A stretch of DNA of 64,000 nt from NCBI GenBank assembly GCA_965205535.1, contig CBDBHH010000005.1, positions 868,001 to 932,000 on the forward strand, given 5' to 3'. The stretch's first letter is position 1, and the number at the start of each line of letters is the position of its first letter. A model generated the notes under the pieces. That model worked only from the letters and a program-made list of their open reading frames with translations. It searched no databases and was not told where the DNA came from. Positions 37,391-46,222 of the stretch are shown here, in pieces. This DNA is from UBA8079 sp965205535 (lineage in GTDB: Bacteria; Pseudomonadota; Alphaproteobacteria; UBA6615). The translations under genes and the position numbers were made by a program.

Positions 37391-37780
37391 ATGGGCTTCG
37401 AGACAACACAGCTCGGCGACGACGTCGACGCGATCGCACCGGACGGGTCGGAGATCCGCCTGTTGGGTGCGCGCCCGGGCGGCACCTTTGCCCACTGCAC
37501 CCTGCCGGCCGGCGCGACGTCGCTGGCGGTGCGCCACCGCACGGTCGAGGAAATCTGGTACGTCCTGTCGGGTGAAGGCGAGGTCTGGCGAGCTCAGAAC
37601 GGCCAGGAGGACGTGACTCCGGTCACGGCCGGAACGGCGCTGACGATCCCGCTGGGGGCGCATTTCCAGTTCCGCACCATCGGGGATGAACCGCTGCGCT
37701 TCGTGCTGACAACCATGCCTCCCTGGCCGGGTGAGGCCGAGGCAATACGGGTGGACGACCACTGGCCGACCACAGCATGA
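37391..37780 (+). CDS. Cupin-domain protein
   Basis: A 129-residue single-domain cupin. The first metal motif is approximated by AVRHRTVEEIWYVLSGEGEV and the second by GTALTIPLGAHFQFRTIGDE. Small cupins of this kind are metal-binding enzymes or sugar/ligand-binding proteins; the substrate is not deducible. Confidence 0.8.
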   Translation: MGFETTQLGDDVDAIAPDGSEIRLLGARPGGTFAHCTLPAGATSLAVRHRTVEEIWYVLSGEGEVWRAQNGQEDVTPVTAGTALTIPLGAHFQFRTIGDEPLRFVLTTMPPWPGEAEAIRVDDHWPTTA

Positions 37781-37862
37781 CCGGCAATTGAACCCCACGC
37801 CCGGTTGCGCCTAAGCTGCGGCCACAAAAATCTACGACGACATTGCATACGGGGACACACCA

Positions 37863-38498
37863 ATGAAATTCTACGATTGTTCGACCGCGCCGAGCCCGCG
37901 CCTGGTGCGCATGTTTATCGCCGAGAAAGGCCTGACCGACGCGATCGAGACGGTCGAGGTCGATCTGGGCGAGCGGGAACAGATGGGCGAGGCGTTCCGC
38001 GCCATCAACCCGTTCTGCACCGTCCCCGTGCTGGAAACCGATGACGGCCAGCGCTTCACCTCCACCCAAGGGTGTTGGCGATACCTGGAAGAAACCCACC
38101 CGACGCCCGTGCTACTGGGTCACGACGCCGCCGAAAAAGCATCCATCGCCGATTGGGCCTGGCGGTCCGAACAGGAAGGCTTCCTTGCCGTCGCCGAGGG
38201 CCTGCGAAACAGGTCCAAACGCCTGGCCGACCGGGCGCTCACCGGTCCCCACAACTACGCACAGATTCCCGACCTCGCCGATCGCGGTCAGCTCCGCGTG
38301 ACGCATTTCTTCGAATTGCTCGACGCGACCCTGGCCGACCGGGAACATCTCGCGGGAGACGCCTTCTCGGCTGCCGACATCATGGCCTTCGCCACCGTCG
38401 AGTTTGCCGGCTGGCTGAAGCTGGCCCTGCCCGAGGATGCCACCAACGCACAGCGCTGGTTCGACGCGGCCAAGGCGCGCCCGAGTGCTGCGGTCTAG
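37863..38498 (+). CDS. Glutathione S-transferase family protein
   Basis: A 211-residue GST with N-terminal FYDCSTAPSPRLVRMFIAEK and NPFCTVPVLETDDG, which contains the cis-proline, and a C-terminal helical domain with LAGDAFSAADIMAFATVEFA. The motif TSTQGCWRYLEE replaces the usual ES glutathione contact. It converges with the flavoprotein gene after only nine bases. Its substrate is unknown. Confidence 0.87.
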   Translation: MKFYDCSTAPSPRLVRMFIAEKGLTDAIETVEVDLGEREQMGEAFRAINPFCTVPVLETDDGQRFTSTQGCWRYLEETHPTPVLLGHDAAEKASIADWAWRSEQEGFLAVAEGLRNRSKRLADRALTGPHNYAQIPDLADRGQLRVTHFFELLDATLADREHLAGDAFSAADIMAFATVEFAGWLKLALPEDATNAQRWFDAAKARPSAAV

Positions 38499-38507
38499 GC
38501 ACCCCTA

Positions 38508-40154
38508 TCAGGCGCCACGCACCCGGTCGATCAGCGCCGCATTGTCTTCCGGAAGCGAATTTCCGCGCCAGGCCACATGGCCGTCGGGGAAAATCAACGC
38601 CAGCGCCGCCTCGTAACGTTGCGCCACCGCCAACTCATCCACGTCGACCAACGCCATGGGCATCCCCACGGCGCGGGCCGCATCAAGCAACGGTGACGCG
38701 TCGACCGACACGTCTGTCCGCACAAGCGTAAACCCGTCCACGAAACGATCGCACAGGGCCAGACCACCCGACGCGTCTTCGAGCCAGACATGGGGTGCGC
38801 GATGGCCGGGCCGCGCGGTCGGGATATAGTCATAGGCGTCGTCCGGCAGCGCCGGATCGCCCTCGTTCCAGACAAGCGCCGATCCTTCATACCGAACACC
38901 GAGCGCAATACCAGGGATCACGAACTCCCGATGGCCGTGGTCAGCGAGATGCGCGCCGAGCCGTGCCCGCTCTGCCGCGCCCGCATCCGTATCCGTATCG
39001 ATTTCCGGATGCACCTCAAAGGTACCGATCGATTCCGCGAACCCACGCGCGAAGGCGAGGTTGCGGGCACCGACGGGTCGCCTGTCTGCTTCATAGGTGG
39101 CCAATAAACCCGCGCCACCCCAGCCTTGCACATCGGCCGCCAGCTTCCAGGCGAGATTAACCACATCATCAATGCCCGTGTTCATCCCGAGGCCACCCGT
39201 GGGCGTGAACAAATGTGCGGCGTCGCCCACCAGCCAGACCCGTTCGCCGCCGAAGGATTCGGCCAGCAGCTCGTGCCCTGCCGTCCATGGTTGGCGTAGG
39301 ATGATCTCTACATCGACCGGGCGGCCTGACGCCTGGTCGATGAGCGCCTGGTCATCGATTGTCTCCGGGTCGACGTCGTCGGGTATTCGGGTCAGCAATA
39401 CGAACTGGTCGGCACCATCGACGGCAATCAACACCGCGAGCAAGTCGGCCGCGACCACCCAGTATTGCCAGGCCGGGTCGACCGTCAGCCAGCCGGCGTC
39501 ACGCGGCGCACGAAACAAGGTCGCCATCATCGCGCCGCCCATCATCTGCCGTTCGATGCCGCCATCACCCAGATAACGAATACCGAGCTGTCGGCGCACC
39601 GTGCTGCGCCCACCGTCGGCGCCCACGAGATGGGCCGCCGAAACTTCATACGTGCTGTCGGCCTCGATATCGCGGATGACGGCCACGACCCCGCCGTCCA
39701 CCCGGTGAAATTCTTCCAGCCGATGCCCGAACCGAATATCCAGCGTCGGCCGGGCCAATGCGGCCTCACGAAGAATCGCCTCGAGATAAATCTGGGAACA
39801 GCGATGGGGCGGTTCGGCACAGTCATAGGCGCTAACCCCCGCCAAGGATTCAGCCATAGCGGCGGAACTCGATGGCATCTCCAGGCGCGCAAGCTCACGA
39901 CCGGTGAGGCGGGTCACATACGCAACGTCAGTGGGGTAGTCCGTCGGTAGAGCAGCAACACGCAGGGCCGGGCCAACGCCATGGCGACGGAAATGCTCCA
40001 TCGAGCGTGCATTGATCGCGTTCGCCTTGGGATGGAGTGCGGTTTCCGTGCCGTCATTGACGAGAATCGCCCGGGCGCCAAAACGTGCGATCTCCAGCGC
40101 GGCCATCAAGCCGACCGGCCCACCACCGACAATCAGAATATCCGTGTCTTCCAT
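38508..40154 (-). CDS. FAD-dependent aromatic hydroxylase-like monooxygenase (MhpA/PHBH family)
   Basis: A 548-residue flavoprotein. The FAD motifs are intact: ILIVGGGPVGLMAALEIARF at the N-terminus, LVGADGGRSTVRRQLG in the middle and VWLVGDAAHLFTPTGGLGMN. The C-terminal thioredoxin-like region (about 430-548) is typical of phenol hydroxylase and MhpA-type enzymes. It probably hydroxylates an aromatic ring using NAD(P)H and oxygen. Its neighbours (cupin, GST, CmcJ-like, GFA) are consistent with catabolism or tailoring of an aromatic compound, which is inference. Confidence 0.88.
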   Translation of the reverse strand: MEDTDILIVGGGPVGLMAALEIARFGARAILVNDGTETALHPKANAINARSMEHFRRHGVGPALRVAALPTDYPTDVAYVTRLTGRELARLEMPSSSAAMAESLAGVSAYDCAEPPHRCSQIYLEAILREAALARPTLDIRFGHRLEEFHRVDGGVVAVIRDIEADSTYEVSAAHLVGADGGRSTVRRQLGIRYLGDGGIERQMMGGAMMATLFRAPRDAGWLTVDPAWQYWVVAADLLAVLIAVDGADQFVLLTRIPDDVDPETIDDQALIDQASGRPVDVEIILRQPWTAGHELLAESFGGERVWLVGDAAHLFTPTGGLGMNTGIDDVVNLAWKLAADVQGWGGAGLLATYEADRRPVGARNLAFARGFAESIGTFEVHPEIDTDTDAGAAERARLGAHLADHGHREFVIPGIALGVRYEGSALVWNEGDPALPDDAYDYIPTARPGHRAPHVWLEDASGGLALCDRFVDGFTLVRTDVSVDASPLLDAARAVGMPMALVDVDELAVAQRYEAALALIFPDGHVAWRGNSLPEDNAALIDRVRGA

Positions 40155-40318
40155 AATGGTCCCGGTTTAACCGCTGGGGCCCTCGAAGACCATGGCAAAC
40201 ACCACGCCAAGGGCCGCGAGAAACACGAGAAATCGCACCACGGCCAGATTCCACTCGACACCCGACCCCACGAACCTATTTGATATCCGTAACCGCAAAA
40301 CCATTCGCGAGACGTCCC

Positions 40319-41152
40319 ATGACGCAACCCGCCTACGACACGCAACAACTCCCTTTCGTCGAAGCCTCGATGAACTATGTGGTCGACAATGGCATCAAGC
40401 CGGTCACCTATATCTCGCCCTATGGCGAATCCAACAAGCGCGACGAGATCCCGGATCATCGAACGGTACCGGTCTATGACGCGCGCGCCGTGGCCGACGA
40501 GCTGACCCTCGACGCAAACGGGTTTGAATTCCACAACCGGCCGACCGCCGTCACTGACTTCCTCGACAAGAGCCAGATCGAAACGGTCTACAATCCCGAA
40601 GTCGAGAAGGTTGTCGCCAAGGCAACAGGCGCGTCGCGGGTCATCGTGTTCGATCACACCCTGCGGGTGGCGGACGAAGAGACACGGACCACCAAGAAAC
40701 TGCGCGAGCCCGTGCGGGTCGTCCACAACGACTACACCGACAAGTCCGGCCCCCAGCGGGTGCTCGACCTGCTGCCGCCCGACGAGGCCGAGGCCGCGCT
40801 CAAGAAGCGCTATGTCTATGTGAATGTCTGGCGGTCGATCAGTGGCGCGGTCGAGGAAGCCCCGCTCGGCATCTGCGACGCCCAGTCGATCGCCGAGGAC
40901 GACATGATCCTGATGGATCTCAAATATGACGACCGGGTCGGCGAGATCCACCGCGCCAAGTACAACCCCGACCACCGCTGGGTGTATTTCCCACACATGG
41001 AGCCCGACGAGCTGATCCTGCTCAAATGCTACGACACGATGACCGACCGGGCGCGCTGGACGGCACACACCGCCTTCGACGACCCGACGAGCCCGGCCGA
41101 CGCGGCACCGCGCCAGTCGATCGAGACCCGGACCATCGCGTTCTACGACTGA
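40319..41152 (+). CDS. CmcJ/NvfI family oxidoreductase
   Basis: A 277-residue protein of the CmcJ/NvfI group, recognised from VIVFDHTLRV, PVRVVHNDYTDKSGPQRV, YVYVNVWRSISGAVEEAPLG and ELILLKCYDT. Members include cephamycin 7-alpha-methoxylation factor CmcJ and fungal 2-oxoglutarate-like tailoring enzymes. The conserved His-x-Asp (HND) is seen. I chose the ATG at 40319; an upstream in-frame ATG at 40280 is possible. It is divergent from the flavoprotein gene and 14 bases before the GFA gene. Confidence 0.82.
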   Translation: MTQPAYDTQQLPFVEASMNYVVDNGIKPVTYISPYGESNKRDEIPDHRTVPVYDARAVADELTLDANGFEFHNRPTAVTDFLDKSQIETVYNPEVEKVVAKATGASRVIVFDHTLRVADEETRTTKKLREPVRVVHNDYTDKSGPQRVLDLLPPDEAEAALKKRYVYVNVWRSISGAVEEAPLGICDAQSIAEDDMILMDLKYDDRVGEIHRAKYNPDHRWVYFPHMEPDELILLKCYDTMTDRARWTAHTAFDDPTSPADAAPRQSIETRTIAFYD

Positions 41153-41166
41153 GGCAGGAGGCGCAA

Positions 41167-41574
41167 GTGCCGAAACTTTCCGGACAATGCCAGTGCGGCA
41201 AGATCAGTTTCACTGCTGACGCGGAAATCAAACGCGCGGCCAACTGTCATTGCACCAACTGTCGCGGCGCCACCGGCGCGGCCTTTGCCACGTTATTGAC
41301 CGTCGACGAGGACGCCATAAACGTCACCGGCAAACCAAAGGTTTTCAAGCACAAGGCCGACAGTGGCGCGGATATGGAGAAACTCTTCTGCCCCGACTGC
41401 GGCTCCCCGATGTTCGCCCGCAACTCCAACCGGCCCAACACGCTGAGCATTCGGGCCGGGGTGCTGGACCAGACGTCGGAGGTCAAACCGGCCGCCAACC
41501 TGTTTCTGGACAGCAAGATCGAATCCACGCCCGTCGACCCCGCACTAGCGGGCTTCGCGCGGATGCCCGATTAG
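41167..41574 (+). CDS. GFA family zinc protein
   Basis: A 135-residue protein of the glutathione-dependent formaldehyde-activating (Gfa) fold. Zinc cysteines are in SGQCQCGKI, ANCHCTNCRG and LFCPDCGSPMF. Most members have no proven activity. The start is a GTG at 41167 preceded by CAGGAGGCGC, an excellent ribosome site. It is in operon with the CmcJ-like gene. Confidence 0.92.
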   Translation: MPKLSGQCQCGKISFTADAEIKRAANCHCTNCRGATGAAFATLLTVDEDAINVTGKPKVFKHKADSGADMEKLFCPDCGSPMFARNSNRPNTLSIRAGVLDQTSEVKPAANLFLDSKIESTPVDPALAGFARMPD

Positions 41575-41670
41575 GCGGCGCCGGAAACGGCGTTCTAAGC
41601 GGGTGTCCATGGCGCAGTGCCTTAGTTGCGTCTCATCCCGGTTCTTCTGCCAGACTACCTAAAGCAGCTG

Positions 41671-42549
41671 TTAGCCGCGGGGCGGCGAAATCTCCATGAA
41701 GGCACGGATCTTCGGCGGCACCAGCCGCCCCTGCTGGTGGACCAGGTGCACGGGAACGGGCGCAGGTGCCCAGCCTTCAAGGACCGGGACGAGCCGGCCG
41801 GCCGCCACCGCGTCCGCCGTCATGTATGACAGGGCCGCCGTGACACCCTCCCCGGCCTCCGCCGCCGCAAGTGCTGCAAGCGCATCGTTGATCTCCAGCC
41901 GCGGTGTAATCGCAACGGTCCGGGTGCGACCGTCGGCCACGTAGCGCCATTCATGACCGGGCATAAGCCCGGTGAACGCGATAACTGCGTGATCTTTCAG
42001 CTGCGCCGGCGACTCCGGCGCGCCCCGTCCGGCCAGATAATCGGGACTGGCGACAAGCTGGCGGCGCACTTCCCCTACCCGCCGCGCGACCAGGTTCGAA
42101 TCCGGCAACTCGGCGATCCGCACGGCCACATCGATACCCTCGTCGAGCAGATCGACCACCCGATCGTGCAATCGCAGCGACGTCGTGACCTTCCGGTGTT
42201 CCGCCATAAAGGCCGTGACCACCGGCGCCAGGACCATCCGTCCGAAGGTAAGAGACGCTGTCACAGTCAGGTGGCCCGACGGCTCACCAGCTTCGCCCTG
42301 CGCGTCCCGCTCCGCGTCGCCAATATCGCCGAGCAGGCGGCGCGCATGTTCGACGAAACGGGCGCCGGCATCGGTCAGGCGAAGCGCGCGGGTGGTCCGG
42401 ATGAGCAGACGGACACCGAGCCTGTCCTCGAGAGATACGACCGCGCGCGTCACCGCAGGCGGCGACGCCCCCAGACGGTTGGCGGCGCCGACGAAGCTAC
42501 CCGCGTCGACCACCGCAACCAGCACCTCCATCTCCCGCAGGCGATCCAT
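41671..42549 (-). CDS. LysR-type transcriptional regulator
   Basis: A 292-residue regulator. The N-terminal winged helix reads REMEVLVAVVDAGSFVGAAN then LGASPPAVTRAVVSLEDRLG (residues about 4-46). The effector domain begins GHLTVTASLTFGRMVLAPVV. It is divergently oriented to the AhpD-like and PPOX genes and probably controls them from the shared 136-base gap, which contains a dyad. Confidence 0.95.
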   Translation of the reverse strand: MDRLREMEVLVAVVDAGSFVGAANRLGASPPAVTRAVVSLEDRLGVRLLIRTTRALRLTDAGARFVEHARRLLGDIGDAERDAQGEAGEPSGHLTVTASLTFGRMVLAPVVTAFMAEHRKVTTSLRLHDRVVDLLDEGIDVAVRIAELPDSNLVARRVGEVRRQLVASPDYLAGRGAPESPAQLKDHAVIAFTGLMPGHEWRYVADGRTRTVAITPRLEINDALAALAAAEAGEGVTAALSYMTADAVAAGRLVPVLEGWAPAPVPVHLVHQQGRLVPPKIRAFMEISPPRG

Positions 42550-42575
42550 CGTGAAATCCTGTTATTTCTAAATGC

Positions 42576-42610
42576 GGAATAATATATTCCATATTTTCCA
42601 TATTATTTCC
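42576..42610. promoter_or_regulatory. Candidate LysR operator in the divergent promoter region
   Basis: GGAATA-ATA-TATTCC (42576-42590) is a perfect 6+6 dyad with the size of a LysR-type core site. It is followed by near-direct repeats TTCCATATT and TTCCATATT (42587 on). The region is AT-rich and lies 27 bases upstream of the LysR start and about 95 upstream of the AhpD-like gene. Confidence 0.55.
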
Positions 42611-42685
42611 AACACTGTGGGGCCGTATCTATGGAGCAACGCCGAGGACATCAGGTCCAGGCAACATCAAACCAAGGAAAAACCC

Positions 42686-43231
42686 ATGTCCCGCATCCCC
42701 CAGATCGACCCCCGGACCGCCACCGGCCGCACCGGAGAACTCCTGCAATCCGTGGAACAATCCCTCGGCGCCGTGCCGAACTTCGTCCGCGTGCTGGCCA
42801 ATTCGCCCGCCGCCCTCAACGGTTTTCTCGGCCTCTTCTCGGTCGCCCATGACGGCGCGCTCGACCCGCTGACCCGCGAACGGATCGCGCTGTCGGTCGC
42901 CGAGCAGAATGCCTGCCAGTATTGCGTCTCGGCCCATACCGCCCTCGGCCGCAAGGCCGGGCTCGACAATGCGGAGATGCTCGCCAACCGCGAGGGCACT
43001 TCGTCGGATGCCAAGGCTGCCGCCGCCCTGGCTTTCACCCAGGCACTCGTCGAGAACACCGGCGACGTCACACGCGCCGAACTCGATGCCGTTCGGGCCG
43101 CCGGCCATGACGACGAAGAAATCGTCGAGATCATCACCCATGTGGCGCTGAACCTGTTCACCAACCTGATCGGCAAGGCCGCCCAGGTCGATATCGATTT
43201 CCCCAGGATCGAACTGCGCCACGCGGCCTAG
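42686..43231 (+). CDS. Carboxymuconolactone decarboxylase/AhpD-like protein
   Basis: A 181-residue protein with the AhpD-type redox motif CQYCVSAHT (Cys-x-x-Cys with following His) after LTRERIALSVAEQ. Peroxidase-related proteins with this core reduce peroxides using thiols. CCAAGGAAA precedes the ATG at 42686. It is paired with the PPOX flavoprotein gene 68 bases downstream and divergent from the LysR gene. Confidence 0.9.
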   Translation: MSRIPQIDPRTATGRTGELLQSVEQSLGAVPNFVRVLANSPAALNGFLGLFSVAHDGALDPLTRERIALSVAEQNACQYCVSAHTALGRKAGLDNAEMLANREGTSSDAKAAAALAFTQALVENTGDVTRAELDAVRAAGHDDEEIVEIITHVALNLFTNLIGKAAQVDIDFPRIELRHAA

Positions 43232-43299
43232 TTGCCGCGCATGTCGGCCCCGGGGCAGCATGTCTCGGGGCCGATCCCCCACTTGAAAGGAAACGCGCC

Positions 43300-43863
43300 A
43301 TGACCATTCAGAGTTTCGCAGACATCGCCTTTACCCCGGCCGTCAAGGCCCTCCAGGAAGACGCCGGCAGCCGGGCCAGCTACGCTCGCATGGAAGGCGC
43401 CGGGGGCAATCTCGGCCCGCGCGAATGGGCGTTTCTCGCCGAACGCGACAGCTTCTACATGGCCAGCGTCAGCGAGACCGGCTGGCCCTATGTGCAGCAT
43501 CGCGGCGGGCCCGCCGGTTTCCTGAAGGTGGTGGACACGGACACGATCGGCTTCGCTGATTTTCAGGGCAACAAGCAGTATGTCAGCACCGGCAACCTGA
43601 TGAACGACGACCGGGTGTCGCTGATCCTGGTCGATTACCCCAACCGGCAACGCCTGAAACTGCTGGGCCATGTGCGCTTCGTGGACACGGAAGGTTCACC
43701 GGATGACCAGGCCATCCTCGAAAAGCTTTCGCTGCCCGACTATCGCGCCCGGGTGGAGCGCGGGGTCCTGATCAAGGTCGCCGCACTGGACTGGAACTGC
43801 CCGCAGCACATCACCCCGCGCTACACGCTGGAAGAGATCGCCGCCGCGACCGCCGAACAATAA
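43300..43863 (+). CDS. Pyridoxamine 5'-phosphate oxidase family FMN-binding protein
   Basis: A 187-residue split-barrel flavoprotein (REWAFLAERDSFYMASVSET; VQHRGGPAGFLKVVDTDTIG; RVSLILVDYPNRQRLKLLGH). Such proteins bind FMN or a related cofactor and reduce or oxidise small molecules. GAAAGGAAAC lies just before the ATG. It is probably co-transcribed with the AhpD-like gene. Confidence 0.9.
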   Translation: MTIQSFADIAFTPAVKALQEDAGSRASYARMEGAGGNLGPREWAFLAERDSFYMASVSETGWPYVQHRGGPAGFLKVVDTDTIGFADFQGNKQYVSTGNLMNDDRVSLILVDYPNRQRLKLLGHVRFVDTEGSPDDQAILEKLSLPDYRARVERGVLIKVAALDWNCPQHITPRYTLEEIAAATAEQ

Positions 43864-43879
43864 CGCCCCGGGCTTCTGT

Positions 43880-44215
43880 CTAATGGTCCGACGGCACCGT
43901 CAGGCGGTCGGCGAGGCCGGTATCGTAACTGGCGCCGTCAGCCGTCAGAACCGTGCCGGTCGCGTCATGGCGCGCCAGGCCTTTCCGGGCCAGGGCGACC
44001 CAGACCGCCGGGTTGGCGAAGCCGCTGGCGTCACGGCTGCTCACTGTGAACGGACCGACATGCACATGATCGCCATGCACCTGCGGCAGCTGCGTGATCG
44101 TGACGTCACCGCTCCCGGCATCGGCAGAACCGGAATCATTCGCCAGCACCTGTAGCAGGGCGAGTGTGCGCAGCTGCAGCTTGTTGAGTTTCTTCGGGTT
44201 TACTCTCGGTGGCAT
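43880..44215 (-). CDS. Hypothetical protein
   Basis: A 111-residue protein starting MPPRVNPKKLNKLQLRTLAL, with VTITQLPQVHGDHVHVGPFT in the middle. The basic N-terminal helix and HGDHVHVG segment look conserved rather than random, and codon use matches neighbours, but I recognise no family with certainty. An upstream ATG at 44236 is also in frame. It converges with the PPOX gene. Confidence 0.65.
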   Translation of the reverse strand: MPPRVNPKKLNKLQLRTLALLQVLANDSGSADAGSGDVTITQLPQVHGDHVHVGPFTVSSRDASGFANPAVWVALARKGLARHDATGTVLTADGASYDTGLADRLTVPSDH

Positions 44216-44351
44216 GGTGCAACACTTTCGGTGCAAATCGGCTTGATTTCTCCCTCACGAGAGCCAGCCCAGAATGCGCCAGATATGCGGCCGACGAAAT
44301 GCACAATTACGTGCCGGTCTCGCATCCGGACCGTCGCTCTGCGCGACAACA

Positions 44352-45605
44352 TCACGAAACAGCGCTGGCCTCTCCCTTGTCATAGGCCCCCCGCGCCCAG
44401 AGCTGGCGCCATCCAAAACCGATGATCAGTAGCGGTATCAAGCCCTCTGCCGCGACAATGCGCATGGCCGTCGAGCCACCGAACCATTCACCCATGAGGC
44501 CGATATTGGTGAACCCGACCAAACCGCTCCCGATACAGATCACCAGCACGCCAAACAGACGGCCGCGCATCTCCGGTGGTGCGACCGTGTAGATCAATGT
44601 CGATTGCATGGTCGAGAACCCGGACGCACACAATCCGACGACTATCAACACCAGCGCCATGGGCACCACGTCAACCATCCAGCCGGCGGTGAAGGCAGCG
44701 AACAGATAACCGAGCATGCCGAAATAGTAGAGCCGCCGATAACTCGGTATCCGCACCCGCGCGGCGATAATGAGCGACCCCAGGAACGCACCACCGCCCT
44801 CAAGCGCTGTCAGTCCGCCGATAATACTCGCCGAAACCTCCAGTTCATCGCGCCCGACCACCGGAATCATGGCGAGAAACGGAAAGCCCCAGAGGTTGAA
44901 GATGATCGTCACCAGCATGATGCGCAGCACGTCCCGGTCGCGTACGGCATAGGCAAAACCCGCCCGCAGGTCGTCGAGCGCGCGCGACGCGGGCCGCAGC
45001 GCACCGGCATTCACGAGCTTCGCCGACACGAACACGAGGACGGCGACACAGGCGGCATACAGCACCGCGCTGAGCATGTAGGCACCACTGGCCCCCTGCC
45101 ATTGATAGATCAGGCCGCCGAACAACGGACCGAGCATTCGGGTGGCATTGTTGGTGGCCGCATCGAGGCTCATTGCCTGTGCCACACGCGCCATGCCGGC
45201 GACATCGCCAAGCATGCGCCGGCGCAGCGGCATATCCGTGGTCCAGACCAGGCCCGAAATGAAAGACGCGACCGCGACAAGCCAGTAGGAATCCTGGCCG
45301 GTGAGGAAAAGCACGAACACGGTGCCGGAGACGAGCATCGCCCCGAACATGGTGACGCACATGAATATCTTCGGAGACAGGCGGTCCGCGAAAGTCCCGA
45401 CGATGGAGCCGAATGCCACCAGCGGCAGCATCCGAAGGATCACCAGCAACGCGACCAGAAAGGGCGAACCCGTCGTGTCGAACGCATAGACACCGGCGAC
45501 CAGCATCTCGAGCCAGCGCGCAATGCCACTGAAGATGCCGACCAACCAGATTCGCACGAACTGAAAATTACCCAGCAGTTCACGCAGGCCCGCGGAAGTC
45601 GTCAT
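44352..45605 (-). CDS. Major facilitator superfamily transporter (enterobactin exporter-like)
   Basis: A 417-residue membrane protein with about 12 helices, starting LLGNFQFVRIWLVGIFSGIA and containing VALLVILRMLPLVAFGSIVG and GTFADRLSPK (motif A-like). The MFS_3/EntS-like branch is suggested by the N-terminus. The substrate is unknown. It is transcribed away from the 0.6 kb non-coding stretch that begins the accessory region. Confidence 0.87.
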   Translation of the reverse strand: MTTSAGLRELLGNFQFVRIWLVGIFSGIARWLEMLVAGVYAFDTTGSPFLVALLVILRMLPLVAFGSIVGTFADRLSPKIFMCVTMFGAMLVSGTVFVLFLTGQDSYWLVAVASFISGLVWTTDMPLRRRMLGDVAGMARVAQAMSLDAATNNATRMLGPLFGGLIYQWQGASGAYMLSAVLYAACVAVLVFVSAKLVNAGALRPASRALDDLRAGFAYAVRDRDVLRIMLVTIIFNLWGFPFLAMIPVVGRDELEVSASIIGGLTALEGGGAFLGSLIIAARVRIPSYRRLYYFGMLGYLFAAFTAGWMVDVVPMALVLIVVGLCASGFSTMQSTLIYTVAPPEMRGRLFGVLVICIGSGLVGFTNIGLMGEWFGGSTAMRIVAAEGLIPLLIIGFGWRQLWARGAYDKGEASAVS

Positions 45606-46222
45606 GATCGACCCATCGTCAATTCTATCCTTACTGCCGTGGGATTCCGTCCATCACCAAACAGGCCGCCAGGGTCTGCGTTGGGTCAAACAGCGTACGA
45701 TGGCGCGGGGCACCACGCATAGCGTGAACCCGTCGGGATAAAAGGGTTGGCGACGCGCCGCGGGCAGGCGTCGAGCGCCAGAAAATCACGAAAGCTTGAG
45801 ACGCGGCACCATCCGCCGCCGGAACAGGGCTGCGCATACGGTGTTCGTCTGGTTGTGATGGGAACCGGAAAACACAGACGTACCTGTTCGCGGCGGGAAT
45901 CGAACACGCCGCCGCGTTCCCTTGGCGAACGAAAGTTCGGAAACGAATATCGCGAAAAAGTGGCGGTGGTGTCAGTCTGATGCGAACCAGTCTCAGAATT
46001 GGCGACTGAAGCCACTCGGCCAGCGCGGCGGAGCACTCAATTCGGGAATACACGGGAAGCAATGGCGGAGGGAGAGGGATTTGGTCGTAAACGGATTTTT
46101 GCACGGCCACCATCAAAGTCCACCTAAGAATACCTTGGAAGGCCGTGATCGAGGTGATCGTGGACAGAGTATGATGCGCTACCTACACTCCCGCCGACTT
46201 GGTCAGGGAGTATGTTTTCCAT
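45606..46222. other. Non-coding 617-base gap at the start of the accessory region
   Basis: No convincing gene lies here; the open frames in it are compositionally like antisense or random. It holds an 8-bp perfect hairpin (45889-45916) and, on the minus strand at 45981-46023, a tRNA-Ser-like D-arm sequence TGGCCGAGTGGCTTCAGTCG followed 20-30 bases later by GGTTCGCATC. The neighbourhood changes from core to accessory genes at this point, which makes it a possible insertion boundary. Confidence 0.5.
45889..45916. repeat. 8-bp hairpin
   Basis: CGCGGCGG pairs perfectly with CCGCCGCG across a 12-base loop (GAATCGAACACG). It is not followed by a T-tract, so a terminator role is doubtful. It lies in the gap between the MFS and adenylate cyclase genes. 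Confidence 0.55.

Noticed and set aside
45890..45910. GTTCGATTCCCG on the minus strand as a tRNA T-arm
   Set aside because: It pairs in an 8-bp hairpin and no D-arm, anticodon arm or acceptor stem of matching spacing exists; no complete tRNA was found anywhere in the window.
45631..46116. Minus-strand open frames in the 45.6-46.2 kb gap
   Set aside because: Cys/Arg-rich composition without motif, overlapping several alternative frames; treated as non-coding.
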